DNA from: a bacterium
GTDB taxonomy: Bacteria; Actinomycetota; Acidimicrobiia; Spongiisociales; UBA11373
Length of the DNA stretch: 16,224 bases
Direction: 5' to 3'
Assembly (NCBI GenBank): GCA_013202595.1
Contig: JABMPV010000013.1
Span: 1 to 16,224, forward strand
In this document: piece after piece, positions 1 through 7,887 of the stretch
Numbering within the stretch: position 1 is the first letter of the stretch
Layout of the letters: the number at the start of each line of letters is the position of its first letter
Notes under the pieces: generated by a model
Told to the model about the DNA's origin: nothing
Seen by the model: only the letters and a program-made list of their open reading frames with translations
The model's database searches: none
Translations under genes and position numbers: made by a program

Positions 1-54
1 CCGGATGACGCCCCTGCCTCGCCCTGAACATCGCCAACGTTCCTGGCCAGAGCA

Positions 55-1278
55 CTAGTCCTCGAAGACCACTTCGAGGCAGGCGTGGCCTTCTCGCAGC
101 GAACCTTCCACATCCGCAGCCGACTCGCCCGTGGCGAACATGAATCCGAGGTACCTGTCACCCTCGGGGAGCGGTCTGATGTGGCGCCCCCTGGGGACGG
201 TGATCTCGACACCGGTAACCCCCGGCACCTCCCAGGCCGCCTCGGTGCCCCGGACGCCGCCGAGTACTCCGGCTCTGGGAATCGGCAACATCATCACCCC
301 GGTCGCCTCCCCGGTCGGCGGCATCCCCCGGCGAGGCAGGCCACAGGCGGCCCGGATCACCAACTCTTCGAGTGGGACGTCGCCGAGCATCCCGAAGGAG
401 AGCGATCGGGAGCACAACCCGCCAATGGTCCTCGCCGCCAACTCGATGACGACGGGCCCTGCCGGACCGAGACGGACCTCCGCGTGAACCGGGCCGTGGA
501 CCAGGCCGAGTGCCACCGCAGCATCGGCCACGGCATCGAGAGCTTGCTCCACGAGCCGCGCATCGTGCCGTGACGGGGTGGTGTAGATGGTCTCCTCGAA
601 GAATGGGCCATCGAGGGGATCGGGTTTGTCGAACACGGCGAGGGTCTCGATACCCCCCGAGTCGAGCATCGCCTCGATGGCGATCTCAGCGCCCGGTATG
701 AACTCCTCGACGAGCATCGGGCCTTCGCACCCCGGACCGACCTCATCCATGATCGCCCTGACCCGAAGGGCCGCGGCGCCGGCGCTCCCACTGTCATTGG
801 CTCTGATGACGCCACGGCTTGCCGACAATCGGGTCGGCTTCACGACCACAGGGAACCCGATCTCAGCGGCAGCAGAGGCAACATCAGCGGCATCGTCCAC
901 CAGCACGAAACGGGGTTGCGGCACATCAGCAACGGCGAACCGCGACCTCATGAGAGCCTTGTCCCCGGCCGCCCGCACCGCATCGGGGTGATTGCCCGGC
1001 AATCCGAGCGCATCAGCCGTGAGGGCAGCCACGAGGATGCCGGAGTCGTCGACCCCGACGACTCCGGCAATGTCGTGGTCGGCTCCCAGTCCGGCGAGGT
1101 CGGCCGCTGCTGCATCGGGGGAATCCAGATCGACCGTTGCGGCACCCGCCAACTGCCAGGCAGGAGACACCACGCCGTCCGACGCGATCAACAGCGGCAG
1201 GCCGAGCCGATCAGCGGCGGCCACGAAGTCGGGTCCCCTGTAGGAGGAGGACGGGAGGACAACGAGGACGCAGGGCAT
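55..1278 (-). CDS. ATP-grasp domain ligase, probably of the L-amino-acid ligase/carboxylase-like type
   Basis: A 407-residue protein with an ATP-grasp fold. These enzymes activate a carboxylate as an acylphosphate and join it to an amine or thiol. An N-terminal Rossmann-like pre-grasp domain (about 1-95) opens with MPCVLVVLPSSSYRG. The ATP-binding part has VVVKP (K147), a glycine/serine loop SASRGV (152-157) and VEEFIPG (190-196). The metal-binding acidic residues are probably E267 (HAEVRL) and E279 (VIELAARTIGG). The tail (about 315-400) resembles the C-terminal domain of dipeptide-forming L-amino-acid ligases. The open frame continues upstream to 1548, but that part overlaps the divergent nfuA gene. 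I chose the ATG at 1278 because the domain begins there. An ATG at 1329 is possible, and neither has a strong ribosome binding site. Length fits the family. The substrate cannot be told, and no biosynthetic partners are adjacent. Confidence 0.85.
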   Translation of the reverse strand: MPCVLVVLPSSSYRGPDFVAAADRLGLPLLIASDGVVSPAWQLAGAATVDLDSPDAAAADLAGLGADHDIAGVVGVDDSGILVAALTADALGLPGNHPDAVRAAGDKALMRSRFAVADVPQPRFVLVDDAADVASAAAEIGFPVVVKPTRLSASRGVIRANDSGSAGAAALRVRAIMDEVGPGCEGPMLVEEFIPGAEIAIEAMLDSGGIETLAVFDKPDPLDGPFFEETIYTTPSRHDARLVEQALDAVADAAVALGLVHGPVHAEVRLGPAGPVVIELAARTIGGLCSRSLSFGMLGDVPLEELVIRAACGLPRRGMPPTGEATGVMMLPIPRAGVLGGVRGTEAAWEVPGVTGVEITVPRGRHIRPLPEGDRYLGFMFATGESAADVEGSLREGHACLEVVFED

Positions 1279-1356
1279 CCCGGCATGATGGCACCACCCT
1301 GCCGAAAGCGCAGAGGTGGGCGGTAGCATGCTGACCCATTCCACAGAGGGCGAGAG

Positions 1357-1968
1357 ATGACCGACGATCGCGTGATCAGCATCAGCGAGGAAGCACAGGA
1401 AGCGGTGCTCGGCATTCGTGACCGCGAACCCGATGCTTCCGAGTTGGCACTTCGCCTGTCCATCACAGGGGCCAGGGGTCTCGAGTTCACCTATGAACTG
1501 ACCTTCGTTCCGATCGTGGACGCAGCCGACGGTGACGCAGTCGAGCACTTCGGGGACCTGCCCGTCATCGTGGCCGCCGACAGCGCGGAGCGCCTCACCG
1601 GGGCGAGCATCAACATCGCCGGCGGCGGACTGGCCATCGAGAACCCCAATAGTCCCGTGCCGATGATCGCACCGGGTGACGCGACCATGGAAGGTCCTGT
1701 GGCTGACCGTGTGCAGCGGGTGCTCGTCGAGCAGATCAACCCCGCGATCGCATCACATGGCGGCTTCGCGGAGTTGGTGTCCGTCGAGGGTGAGATCGCC
1801 TATCTGCGGCTCGGGGGTGGCTGTCAGGGATGCGGGCTGGCCCAGGTGACCCTCAGCCAGGGTATCGAGCGGGCTCTGATCGAGTCTGTTCCCGAGATCA
1901 TGCGGGTCGTCGACGTCACAGATCACTCGACCGGTGACGACCCGTACTACGAGTCGTCCAAGAAGTAG
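1357..1968 (+). CDS. nfuA: NfuA-type Fe-S cluster carrier protein
   Basis: A cytosolic iron-sulfur cluster carrier of 203 residues. The N-terminal region (about 7-100) looks like an A-type (HesB/IscA) domain but has no cysteines. The C-terminal NifU-like domain (about 115-185) carries the cluster-binding CxxC in GGGCQGCG (C156, C159). The same architecture, a degenerate A-type domain fused to a Nfu domain, is known from E. coli NfuA (about 190 aa), which passes [4Fe-4S] clusters to target enzymes. An AGAGGG ribosome binding site lies 6 bases before the ATG. A TAGCAT hexamer (1324-1329) could be a -10 element, but I see no convincing -35. The gene is alone, divergent from the ATP-grasp gene and convergent with plsB, 9 bases apart. 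No suf or isc genes are in the window. Confidence 0.92.
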   Translation: MTDDRVISISEEAQEAVLGIRDREPDASELALRLSITGARGLEFTYELTFVPIVDAADGDAVEHFGDLPVIVAADSAERLTGASINIAGGGLAIENPNSPVPMIAPGDATMEGPVADRVQRVLVEQINPAIASHGGFAELVSVEGEIAYLRLGGGCQGCGLAQVTLSQGIERALIESVPEIMRVVDVTDHSTGDDPYYESSKK

Positions 1969-1980
1969 CCGCCCGGGCTA
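1966..1980. terminator. Small dyad containing both convergent stop codons
   Basis: TAGCC (1966-1970) and GGCTA (1976-1980) pair around a GCCCG loop. The arms contain the nfuA stop codon and, on the other strand, the plsB stop codon. The stem is only 5 bp and has no T-tract, so it is at best a weak bidirectional terminator. Confidence 0.25.
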
Positions 1981-4401
1981 CTCCAACCCCACCCTTCTGG
2001 CCTGGGCCAGCGCCTCGATCGTGTCGATGCGCCTGGCGATCGCAGCGAGTCGACTTGCGAACGCGACCCGACGATCGAGCAGATCGGGGCCCTCGCCTTC
2101 CAGGAGATCCTGGTTGTCGGCAAGGGATACCGCCGTTTCGAACAACACCGTCGACACCGACTCGGGACTGGCGATCCTGCGCTGCAGCAGATACTGCTTC
2201 CCCAGCGCGAGCGCCTCGGAAACCAGCGCCTTGCTATCGGCCTTAGCCCTGTAGTCCCGGATCGCCAAGACGTCGGCAGTAACCAGGTACGCCTCGAGGA
2301 ACGGCCGAAGCGCCCAGTGGGCGGTGTAGGGGCGGAACGACCTCAGCACATCGAGCGCACCCTCCCCTGAGCCCTCCACCATCTGCTCCCAGTCGGCTGA
2401 GTGCCGGGCGATTTCCTCGGTGACCTCGACCACGAAGTCGTCACGACCCGAGAAGAAGAACTCGAACTTCAGCAGATCGCGCAACTCCAGCACGTTGTCC
2501 CAGAAGACCTCGAGCCGACCGGTGTCTGCCTCGGATGCGGCGACCAGACCCAGTTCCGCGATGGCACCGGTCGTGAAGAAGTGGATGATCGTGTTGCGGT
2601 AGTACGCAGCCGCCAGGTGTTGCTCGGACCCGATCGAGTACACGGTCTCGTTGCCGCCATCGAAGCGGCTGACGACACCGTGGTCGACGAGAGCATCGAG
2701 AGCGGACCGGACGTGATCTGCCTCATCCAGTTGGAGATCGTCGATGACAGGCAGGTCGCGCTCCTCGACGAATGTGCGGAACGACCCCAGCCAGTCGATG
2801 GTCTCGCCGACCGTGAGGGCAGTGCCCCGCGCACCGAGCAGGGCGAGAGTCACCAGCGAGATCGGTGTCACGGGGGTCACCCGATTGATCCGCACCGCCA
2901 CCTCGAACGCCAGTTTGCGGATGTCGAGCGACTGCTCGTCGGGATCTTCCGCCGGTCCGGCACTCTGCGGGAAGGTGGCAGCCAGCGAGATCGGCTCACC
3001 GAAGCGAAGTGCGATGCGGCCGTGTCGGCGGCGAAGCGTCTTGATGGCCCTGACCATCCATGAGAAGCTCTCCCGCTCCTTGGCCCCACCCCGCTGTTCG
3101 GAGGCATACGAGCCGACGTCCTGGATCTGGTCGTAGGCGATCGACACCGGGATGAGGACCGCATCGTCGCACGCGCCGCGTCTGTACGAATCACTCACGT
3201 AGGCGAGCATCCCGTACCGGGGCGCCCGCAGCTTGCCCGATCGCGACCGGCCGCCCTCGATGAACCACTCCAGCGGGAAACGCTTCGCGAGCAGGTAGTC
3301 GAGGTACTGCTTCAGAACGAACTTGTACGGAAGGTTGTCCTTGAATGAGCGCCTGATGAAGAACACCCCGGCCCTGCGAATGATCGGCCCGATCGGGAAG
3401 AAGTTCATGTTGATCCCGCCTGCGGTGTGATTGGGCGGGAGGCCGTTCTCGTACAGCACATAGGTGAGCACGAGATGGTCGAGATTGGACTTGTGGCTCG
3501 GCAGGAACACCAGCGAGTGGTGCTGGCCCAACTCGGCGAGGCTATCGAGTTCGGCCTTGTCGTAGAGGATCCTGTCGTGATAGGCCTGGGTGTACAGCAC
3601 CCTGATCAGAGCGGCTACGACGTCGATGACATAGGTGCTGTGGGTGGCCGCGATCTCCTTGAGATACCTGGCACTGCGCCGGGTCAGCGTGTGGATCGGC
3701 TCACCGGTCTGCTCCGCGAGACGTAGCAATCCCATGCGCACCGAGCCCCGGCTGAACAGGTCCTCTGCAAGGAATCGAGGCACCTTGTAGCGGTTGCCGC
3801 GCAACTGGCGATCGGCCCGTTCCAGAGCGAGGGAAGCCTGCAGGGCGACGAACTCTGCGAGATCGAATGGGTCCTCGGGGCTGCGGGCCCTGGCTTCGGC
3901 CCAGCGACGCTTGAGGTCGGATGCCGGGGCGGGTTCGCCTGCGATGATCCGTACGCGTTCCGGCCTGAACCGGACAATCCACTCCTGGAGTAGGCGATTG
4001 GGATCGCGGACATCGCCAAATGTCAACAGATTCAACAGGCGCGGTGGACGCTTCCGCTCGGCCGCAAGCCAGGCCACCCTGAGCGGCTGAAGGAGGGGAT
4101 CACCCCCGGTCTCGACGGCCTCCCTGAGTTCGGTAGACACGGTGCGGCGGCCAAATCGCCTGCGACGTGACGAAGGGATCGCCACGATGGAGACCGCACC
4201 ACCTTCCGGCCGCAGCCGGGCCACCCAGCTCTCGAGGAGGCGCCGCTCCAGAGCGGAGGACGCATCAATGACGACGACGACCGGTCGATCTTGCGTGTCG
4301 GGCCAGGCGGCGTCGACGGGTGCATCGGGAACCAGGCCAACGCGGACGTCGGCGGATTGGGCGGGTCGCTCCATACCGGGAGTGTATCCCCGGGGCACCA
4401 T
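1978..4401 (-). CDS. plsB: Glycerol-3-phosphate 1-O-acyltransferase (PlsB)
   Basis: Transfers an acyl group to the sn-1 position of glycerol-3-phosphate, the first committed step of phospholipid and triacylglycerol synthesis, at the cytoplasmic membrane. The 807-residue length matches PlsB (about 800) and not the short PlsY or PlsC types. All four acyltransferase blocks are visible. Block I is HKSNLDH, with the catalytic HX4D pair H303/D308. Block II is GVFFIRRSF (345-353). Block III is FIEGGRSRSGK (380-390), which binds the glycerol-3-phosphate phosphate. Block IV is VLIPVSIAYD (415-424). The long C-terminal region is typical of the family. The ATG at 4401 has a GAGG 5 bases upstream that overlaps the histidine kinase stop codon. 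The alternative ATG at 4374 has no ribosome binding site. Only 8 bases separate the two genes, so they are probably translated together. Confidence 0.95.
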   Translation of the reverse strand: MVPRGYTPGMERPAQSADVRVGLVPDAPVDAAWPDTQDRPVVVVIDASSALERRLLESWVARLRPEGGAVSIVAIPSSRRRRFGRRTVSTELREAVETGGDPLLQPLRVAWLAAERKRPPRLLNLLTFGDVRDPNRLLQEWIVRFRPERVRIIAGEPAPASDLKRRWAEARARSPEDPFDLAEFVALQASLALERADRQLRGNRYKVPRFLAEDLFSRGSVRMGLLRLAEQTGEPIHTLTRRSARYLKEIAATHSTYVIDVVAALIRVLYTQAYHDRILYDKAELDSLAELGQHHSLVFLPSHKSNLDHLVLTYVLYENGLPPNHTAGGINMNFFPIGPIIRRAGVFFIRRSFKDNLPYKFVLKQYLDYLLAKRFPLEWFIEGGRSRSGKLRAPRYGMLAYVSDSYRRGACDDAVLIPVSIAYDQIQDVGSYASEQRGGAKERESFSWMVRAIKTLRRRHGRIALRFGEPISLAATFPQSAGPAEDPDEQSLDIRKLAFEVAVRINRVTPVTPISLVTLALLGARGTALTVGETIDWLGSFRTFVEERDLPVIDDLQLDEADHVRSALDALVDHGVVSRFDGGNETVYSIGSEQHLAAAYYRNTIIHFFTTGAIAELGLVAASEADTGRLEVFWDNVLELRDLLKFEFFFSGRDDFVVEVTEEIARHSADWEQMVEGSGEGALDVLRSFRPYTAHWALRPFLEAYLVTADVLAIRDYRAKADSKALVSEALALGKQYLLQRRIASPESVSTVLFETAVSLADNQDLLEGEGPDLLDRRVAFASRLAAIARRIDTIEALAQARRVGLE

Positions 4402-4409
4402 CCCCCGCC

Positions 4410-6704
4410 TCAGGCTGCGGGGAGAGTCAACGTGAAGACCGAACGATTGTTGTGGCGCACATAGGTGAGGTCTCCATCCATGCGCCGCGCCAGGTGGCGC
4501 GATACCGCGAGGCCCAGTCCGACCGACTCGGCGCGCCCGTCCTCCACATGCCCGCGGTGATAGGGCTCGAAAATCATCTGGCGTTCTTCATCGACCACTC
4601 CGGGACCGTCGTCGGACACGCTGAGTGCGTACATCTCACCGACGCGAGCGATTGTGACTTCAACGCCCGTCCCACCGTATCGATCGGCATTGGTGAGCAG
4701 GTTGCGCACCACCTGCCTGACTCGAACGGGATCGGCGAACACTTTGGCCTGCCCACTGCTCCGATCGGTTGCCACGGGGTTCTCGAGCCGCCTGGCGACG
4801 AGGACGGAGTCGACCTGCTCCCAGAAATCGCTGGCTCCATTGCTGATCGGTACCTCGTCGTCACCCATCCGAGAGGCGACCAGCAGGTCCTCGACCAGAT
4901 CGGCGACCTCACCGGCCTGGCCTGCGATGAGATCGACGTACATCCTGATGTCCTCGCTCTGGAGCGTGTCCAGACCGGACCTGAGTTCGTCGGCGAACCC
5001 GACGACGGCGGTGAGCGGGGTCCGCAACTCGTGACTCACGGTCGCAACGAAGCGATCCTTGCTCTTGACGAGGCCCCGAAGGCGATCCGCCGCAAGAGTC
5101 CGGTCCGTGACGTCGTAGGCGACACCCACGACTCCCGAGACCGCCTGATCATCGATGTCGGGGACATAGCGACACTCGAAGATCCTGTCGCCCGCCCGGT
5201 CGACCGTCGTGAATGTCTCACCCTTGAGCGCTCTTCTCAGGTTGCCCGGAATGGTCGGGGAATCGCGGAAGACCTCGAATGCCGACCGTCCGACGGCTTG
5301 GATACCGTCGAGACCCAGGCCGGCGGCGCCCTGGCCCTCCAGGAGGGTGAAGACGCCGGTGGAATCCACGCCCCACAGGAGAAGCGGTGCGGCGTTGACG
5401 ACGGTGCCGAGGCGATTCTCGACCTGCTTCAGAGCGCTCTCGGCTCGCATCAGACCTGTGTCGTCGACGAAGGCCGCCGTGGCATGGCCCCAGGCCGGCT
5501 TGCCGTCGACCTTCGGCACGATGACCCTGAGGCCCCCCTGATGGACCCGACGCTTGAGATCACTGAGGGAGACCGCCAATTGATACCGGTGAGTTCCCTC
5601 GCGAACCGTTGCGATGAGGCCGACGATCGCCCTGACCACGTCCGGCCCGAGACGGCCGGCCGCCACCGCCACCGCGAAATCCTGATCGTCCCTCGCCTCG
5701 AACAGCGCACGGGCGGCTTCGTTGACCGAGACCACAGAGACAGAGCCTGCGATCTCTTCGAGTAGTTCGGTCGGCACGGCTCCGTCCGTCGGCAGTGCCC
5801 GGCTTCCGAGATGATCGACCATGGAGGTCAGATCCATCTCCCAGACAGGCACGGGCGCCAGGTCGAAGAGAGTGCGGAAGTGGAGCTCGCTCTCCTTCAG
5901 CTTGCGCTCCGTTCGGACCCGGTCGGTGATGTTCATCACGTGGGCGAACAAGTACTTCGGACGGCCTACATCGTCGGCGATGGTCGAAATCCCCAGCATC
6001 CCCCAGGCAAGGCGCCCATCACGGGAGCGGAAGCGGGTCTCTGCCTGGAATGACCACGCGTCACCCTTGATGAGCTGCTCGATCTTGGACGCCTGCTTGC
6101 GCAGGTCGTCGGGGTGGACAACCCGCACCCATGAACTGGTGATCACCGACGATCGGGGCGCCCCGATCAGATCGCACATGGCCTGATTGACCTCCACGAT
6201 CCTGCCGCCGAGGTCGAGGACGGCCATACCGGTCTGGGCCGTGGCGAAAGCTGCGTCGAGCATTCCCTCGGCTTCCCGCAGCCGGGAGCGGACCTGATTC
6301 ACTTGCTCGCTCATGAAGATGGCGCTGCGGCCGAGGAGCAGGGCGACGAGGGCGACACCGAGCAGCATCCCGGCCCTCGTGAGGGCCTGGGTCGCCGGGA
6401 TCGAGTTGCTCCCCAGAAGAGCGACGGCGAGATACGCACCCGGCACCACGATCGGCACCACCTGCGCGTAGCGGCGCGGCAATGTGATCGGATAGAGCAG
6501 AGCGACGGCTCCGTACCAGGCGGCGAAGGACCCAGACGCTCCTCCGGCCTCTTCGGAGATCAGCACCAGAGTGGCCACGAGGAGCGAACCCCGTACGAGG
6601 GCCAGCATCGGATCAGGCGGCATGACCAGCCCGGTGACGGCGAGGCCGGTGAGCACGGCAAGGATGCCGGCAATCGACCACTTCCAGACGGAGGCGTCAC
6701 CCAT
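4410..6704 (-). CDS. Membrane-bound PAS-domain sensor histidine kinase
   Basis: A hybrid-free sensor kinase of 764 residues. About five hydrophobic helices occupy the N-terminus (roughly 6-28, 33-53, 59-76, 82-99, 111-130). Three PAS-like regions follow (about 145-265, 272-420 and 430-540; the middle one is divergent), then HisKA and HATPase domains. The phosphoacceptor is H558 in VSHELRTP. The N box is RNLLTNADRYGG (667-678), G1 is DDGPG (698-702) and G2 is VGLGLAVSRH (728-737). The cognate response regulator is not in the window. The gene lies 8 bases upstream of plsB, so the two probably share a transcript. The start is uncertain. The ATG at 6704 lacks a ribosome binding site, and the same frame continues upstream as a hydrophobic stretch to a stop at 6894-6896, with no ATG, GTG or TTG. 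The signal sensed is unknown. Confidence 0.9.
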   Translation of the reverse strand: MGDASVWKWSIAGILAVLTGLAVTGLVMPPDPMLALVRGSLLVATLVLISEEAGGASGSFAAWYGAVALLYPITLPRRYAQVVPIVVPGAYLAVALLGSNSIPATQALTRAGMLLGVALVALLLGRSAIFMSEQVNQVRSRLREAEGMLDAAFATAQTGMAVLDLGGRIVEVNQAMCDLIGAPRSSVITSSWVRVVHPDDLRKQASKIEQLIKGDAWSFQAETRFRSRDGRLAWGMLGISTIADDVGRPKYLFAHVMNITDRVRTERKLKESELHFRTLFDLAPVPVWEMDLTSMVDHLGSRALPTDGAVPTELLEEIAGSVSVVSVNEAARALFEARDDQDFAVAVAAGRLGPDVVRAIVGLIATVREGTHRYQLAVSLSDLKRRVHQGGLRVIVPKVDGKPAWGHATAAFVDDTGLMRAESALKQVENRLGTVVNAAPLLLWGVDSTGVFTLLEGQGAAGLGLDGIQAVGRSAFEVFRDSPTIPGNLRRALKGETFTTVDRAGDRIFECRYVPDIDDQAVSGVVGVAYDVTDRTLAADRLRGLVKSKDRFVATVSHELRTPLTAVVGFADELRSGLDTLQSEDIRMYVDLIAGQAGEVADLVEDLLVASRMGDDEVPISNGASDFWEQVDSVLVARRLENPVATDRSSGQAKVFADPVRVRQVVRNLLTNADRYGGTGVEVTIARVGEMYALSVSDDGPGVVDEERQMIFEPYHRGHVEDGRAESVGLGLAVSRHLARRMDGDLTYVRHNNRSVFTLTLPAA

Positions 6705-6876
6705 CGCCCAGACGACGGCCGAATGCGCGACGAAGACGAGGACGAGCAGAGACTCAGCGAGCTCTGCACGATCCCGGTTCGTTCTCGGCTCGGTACGAAG
6801 TGCCGTGACAGCCTCCTGGGCGGGTGCATCGGGTGTATCGGCACGCGTTTGGCGGGTGTGAAGGGTTCTTTGGCGG

Positions 6877-6891
6877 GCGCCCTGCGGGCGC
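6877..6891. repeat. GC-rich hairpin at the left edge of the heptamer array pair
   Basis: GCGCCC and GGGCGC form a perfect 6-bp stem around TGC. It sits 3 bases before the first heptamer unit. No T-tract follows on either strand. It may be a terminator-like structure, or a chance dyad in GC-rich DNA. Confidence 0.4.
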
Positions 6892-6894
6892 GGT

Positions 6895-6950
6895 CATCTG
6901 CTGTCAGTCGTCGGCTGTCGGTCATCAGTTCTCAGTCCGACGTCGTCCGT
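6895..6950 (+). repeat. Degenerate 7-bp tandem repeat array, consensus CRTCRGT, 8 units
   Basis: Eight contiguous heptamers, among them TGTCAGT, TGTCGGT, CATCAGT, TCTCAGT and CGTCCGT, with no spacer. Positions 1, 2, 5 and 6 vary most. Together with the array at 6980-7056 it fills the middle of the 367-base gap between the histidine kinase and the SDR gene. The rest of that gap (6705-6876) holds only the in-frame upstream extension of the kinase and nothing else I recognise. Confidence 0.85.
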
Positions 6951-6979
6951 CACACTTCCTCGCGTGCGACCAGATCGCG

Positions 6980-7056
6980 ATGACGGATAGCCGACGACCG
7001 ACCGACAACAGATGACCGATGACTGACGACTGATGACTGATGACTGACGACCGTCG
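6980..7056 (-). repeat. Inverted 7-bp tandem repeat array, consensus ACYGAYG on the + strand, 11 units
   Basis: Eleven contiguous heptamers, for example ACCGATG, ACTGACG, ACTGATG, ACTGATG and ACTGACG. The consensus is the exact reverse complement of the array at 6895-6950. Read on the minus strand it begins about 15 bases after the SDR stop codon. Part of it (6978-7014) is an inverted imperfect copy of 6895-6926, differing by a few substitutions and a 4-base insertion, so the two arrays could form a long hairpin or cruciform with a loop of about 50 bases. Confidence 0.88.
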
Positions 7057-7069
7057 GCCGGAGGCCGAC
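7053..7069 (-). terminator. Hairpin immediately after the SDR stop codon
   Basis: GTCGGCC and GGCCGAC form a perfect 7-bp stem with a GGA loop (+ strand). It starts 2 bases beyond the SDR stop on the minus strand and overlaps the last heptamer unit by 4 bases. It is plausibly an intrinsic terminator of the operon, but there is no U-tract, which is often weak or missing in high-GC actinobacteria. Confidence 0.5.
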
Positions 7070-7071
7070 CG

Positions 7072-7836
7072 CTATCTCGGGCCCATTCGGGCTCCGGCGT
7101 CCAGTCGGATCACCTCGCCGTTGAGGAGCGAGTTTTCGATGCAGTGCTGGACCAGTGCTGCGAAGTCGTCGGGACGGCCGAGTCGCTGAGGGAAGACGTG
7201 GATCTTGGCCAGGCTCTCCTTGACCTCTTCGGGCATCCCGCCGACCATCGGCGTGTCCATGATCCCCGGTGCGATGGTGAGCACCCTGACCCCGATCGAC
7301 CCGAGGTCCCTGGCCAGCGGGAGGGTCATGGCGGCCACGCCGCCCTTGGATGCCGAGTAGGCGGCCTGGCCGACCTGGCCTTCGAATGCGGCGATCGACG
7401 CCACATTGACGATCACGCCGCGCTCCCCGTCCTCGCCCGGTTCGTTGGTCGCCATCACACCTGCCACGTTCCGACACACATCGAAGGTGCCCAGCAGGTT
7501 GACGCGCACGACGAACTCGAACAGGTCGAGAGGAAACAGTGTGCCATCGCGCTTGATGGTCCTGTGCGCGGGCGCCACTCCGGCTGCATTCACACAGATG
7601 TCGATGCCATCGAGCGCCTCGGCCGCTGCGGCGACGGCGCCTGCGACGGCGGCAGGGTCGGTGACGTCGGCCGGGACGAAGAACCCGCCGAGTTCATCGG
7701 CGATCCGGGCCCCCGGCGACGACTCGAGGTCGAGCAGGGCAACCGATGCTCCGGCGGCGGCAAGCCGCCGTGCGGTGCCTTCACCGAGACCTGACGCTCC
7801 ACCCGTGATGAGAGCCGAACTACCCGCGACCTGCAT
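7072..7836 (-). CDS. Short-chain dehydrogenase, 3-hydroxyacyl-CoA dehydrogenase type-2-like
   Basis: A 254-residue classical SDR that uses NAD(P). Numbered from the ATG at 7836, the cofactor loop is TGGASGLG (11-18) and the NAAG motif is at 83-86. The catalytic set is N113, S147, Y160 and K164 (YSASKGG). An aspartate at the end of beta-2 (LLDLE) favours NAD over NADP. The overall pattern (NVASIAAFEGQVGQAAYSASK, then TIAPGIMDTPM and a C-terminal GEVIRLDAG) is that of 3-hydroxyacyl-CoA dehydrogenase type 2 (HSD10-like), which would act in beta-oxidation. Exact substrate is an inference. A GTG at 7842 is in frame but lies within the AGGAGG ribosome binding site, so the ATG at 7836 (5-base spacing) is the better start. 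It is the last gene of the operon, 51 bases after the HAD gene. Confidence 0.9.
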   Translation of the reverse strand: MQVAGSSALITGGASGLGEGTARRLAAAGASVALLDLESSPGARIADELGGFFVPADVTDPAAVAGAVAAAAEALDGIDICVNAAGVAPAHRTIKRDGTLFPLDLFEFVVRVNLLGTFDVCRNVAGVMATNEPGEDGERGVIVNVASIAAFEGQVGQAAYSASKGGVAAMTLPLARDLGSIGVRVLTIAPGIMDTPMVGGMPEEVKESLAKIHVFPQRLGRPDDFAALVQHCIENSLLNGEVIRLDAGARMGPR

Positions 7837-7887
7837 GCGCACCTCCTGGGGATCTGGCTCAACGCTACAGATCGCCGGTGTGCCCTA

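Noticed and set aside
85..1326. Several plus-strand open frames over the ATP-grasp gene
   Set aside because: They are low-complexity Arg/Pro/Ser-rich shadow frames of a protein with clear ATP-grasp motifs on the other strand.
1326..1333. AGCATGCT palindrome between the ATP-grasp and nfuA genes as an operator
   Set aside because: An 8-base palindrome is expected by chance, and there is no second half-site or conservation evidence.
4320..5765. A 481-codon plus-strand open frame over the histidine kinase
   Set aside because: It overlaps plsB and a kinase with H, N, G1 and G2 boxes in place. Its translation has no domain pattern and reflects antisense GC-rich codon bias.
6895..7056. CRISPR array
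   Set aside because: The units are 7 bases long, contiguous and without spacers, and no cas gene is present.
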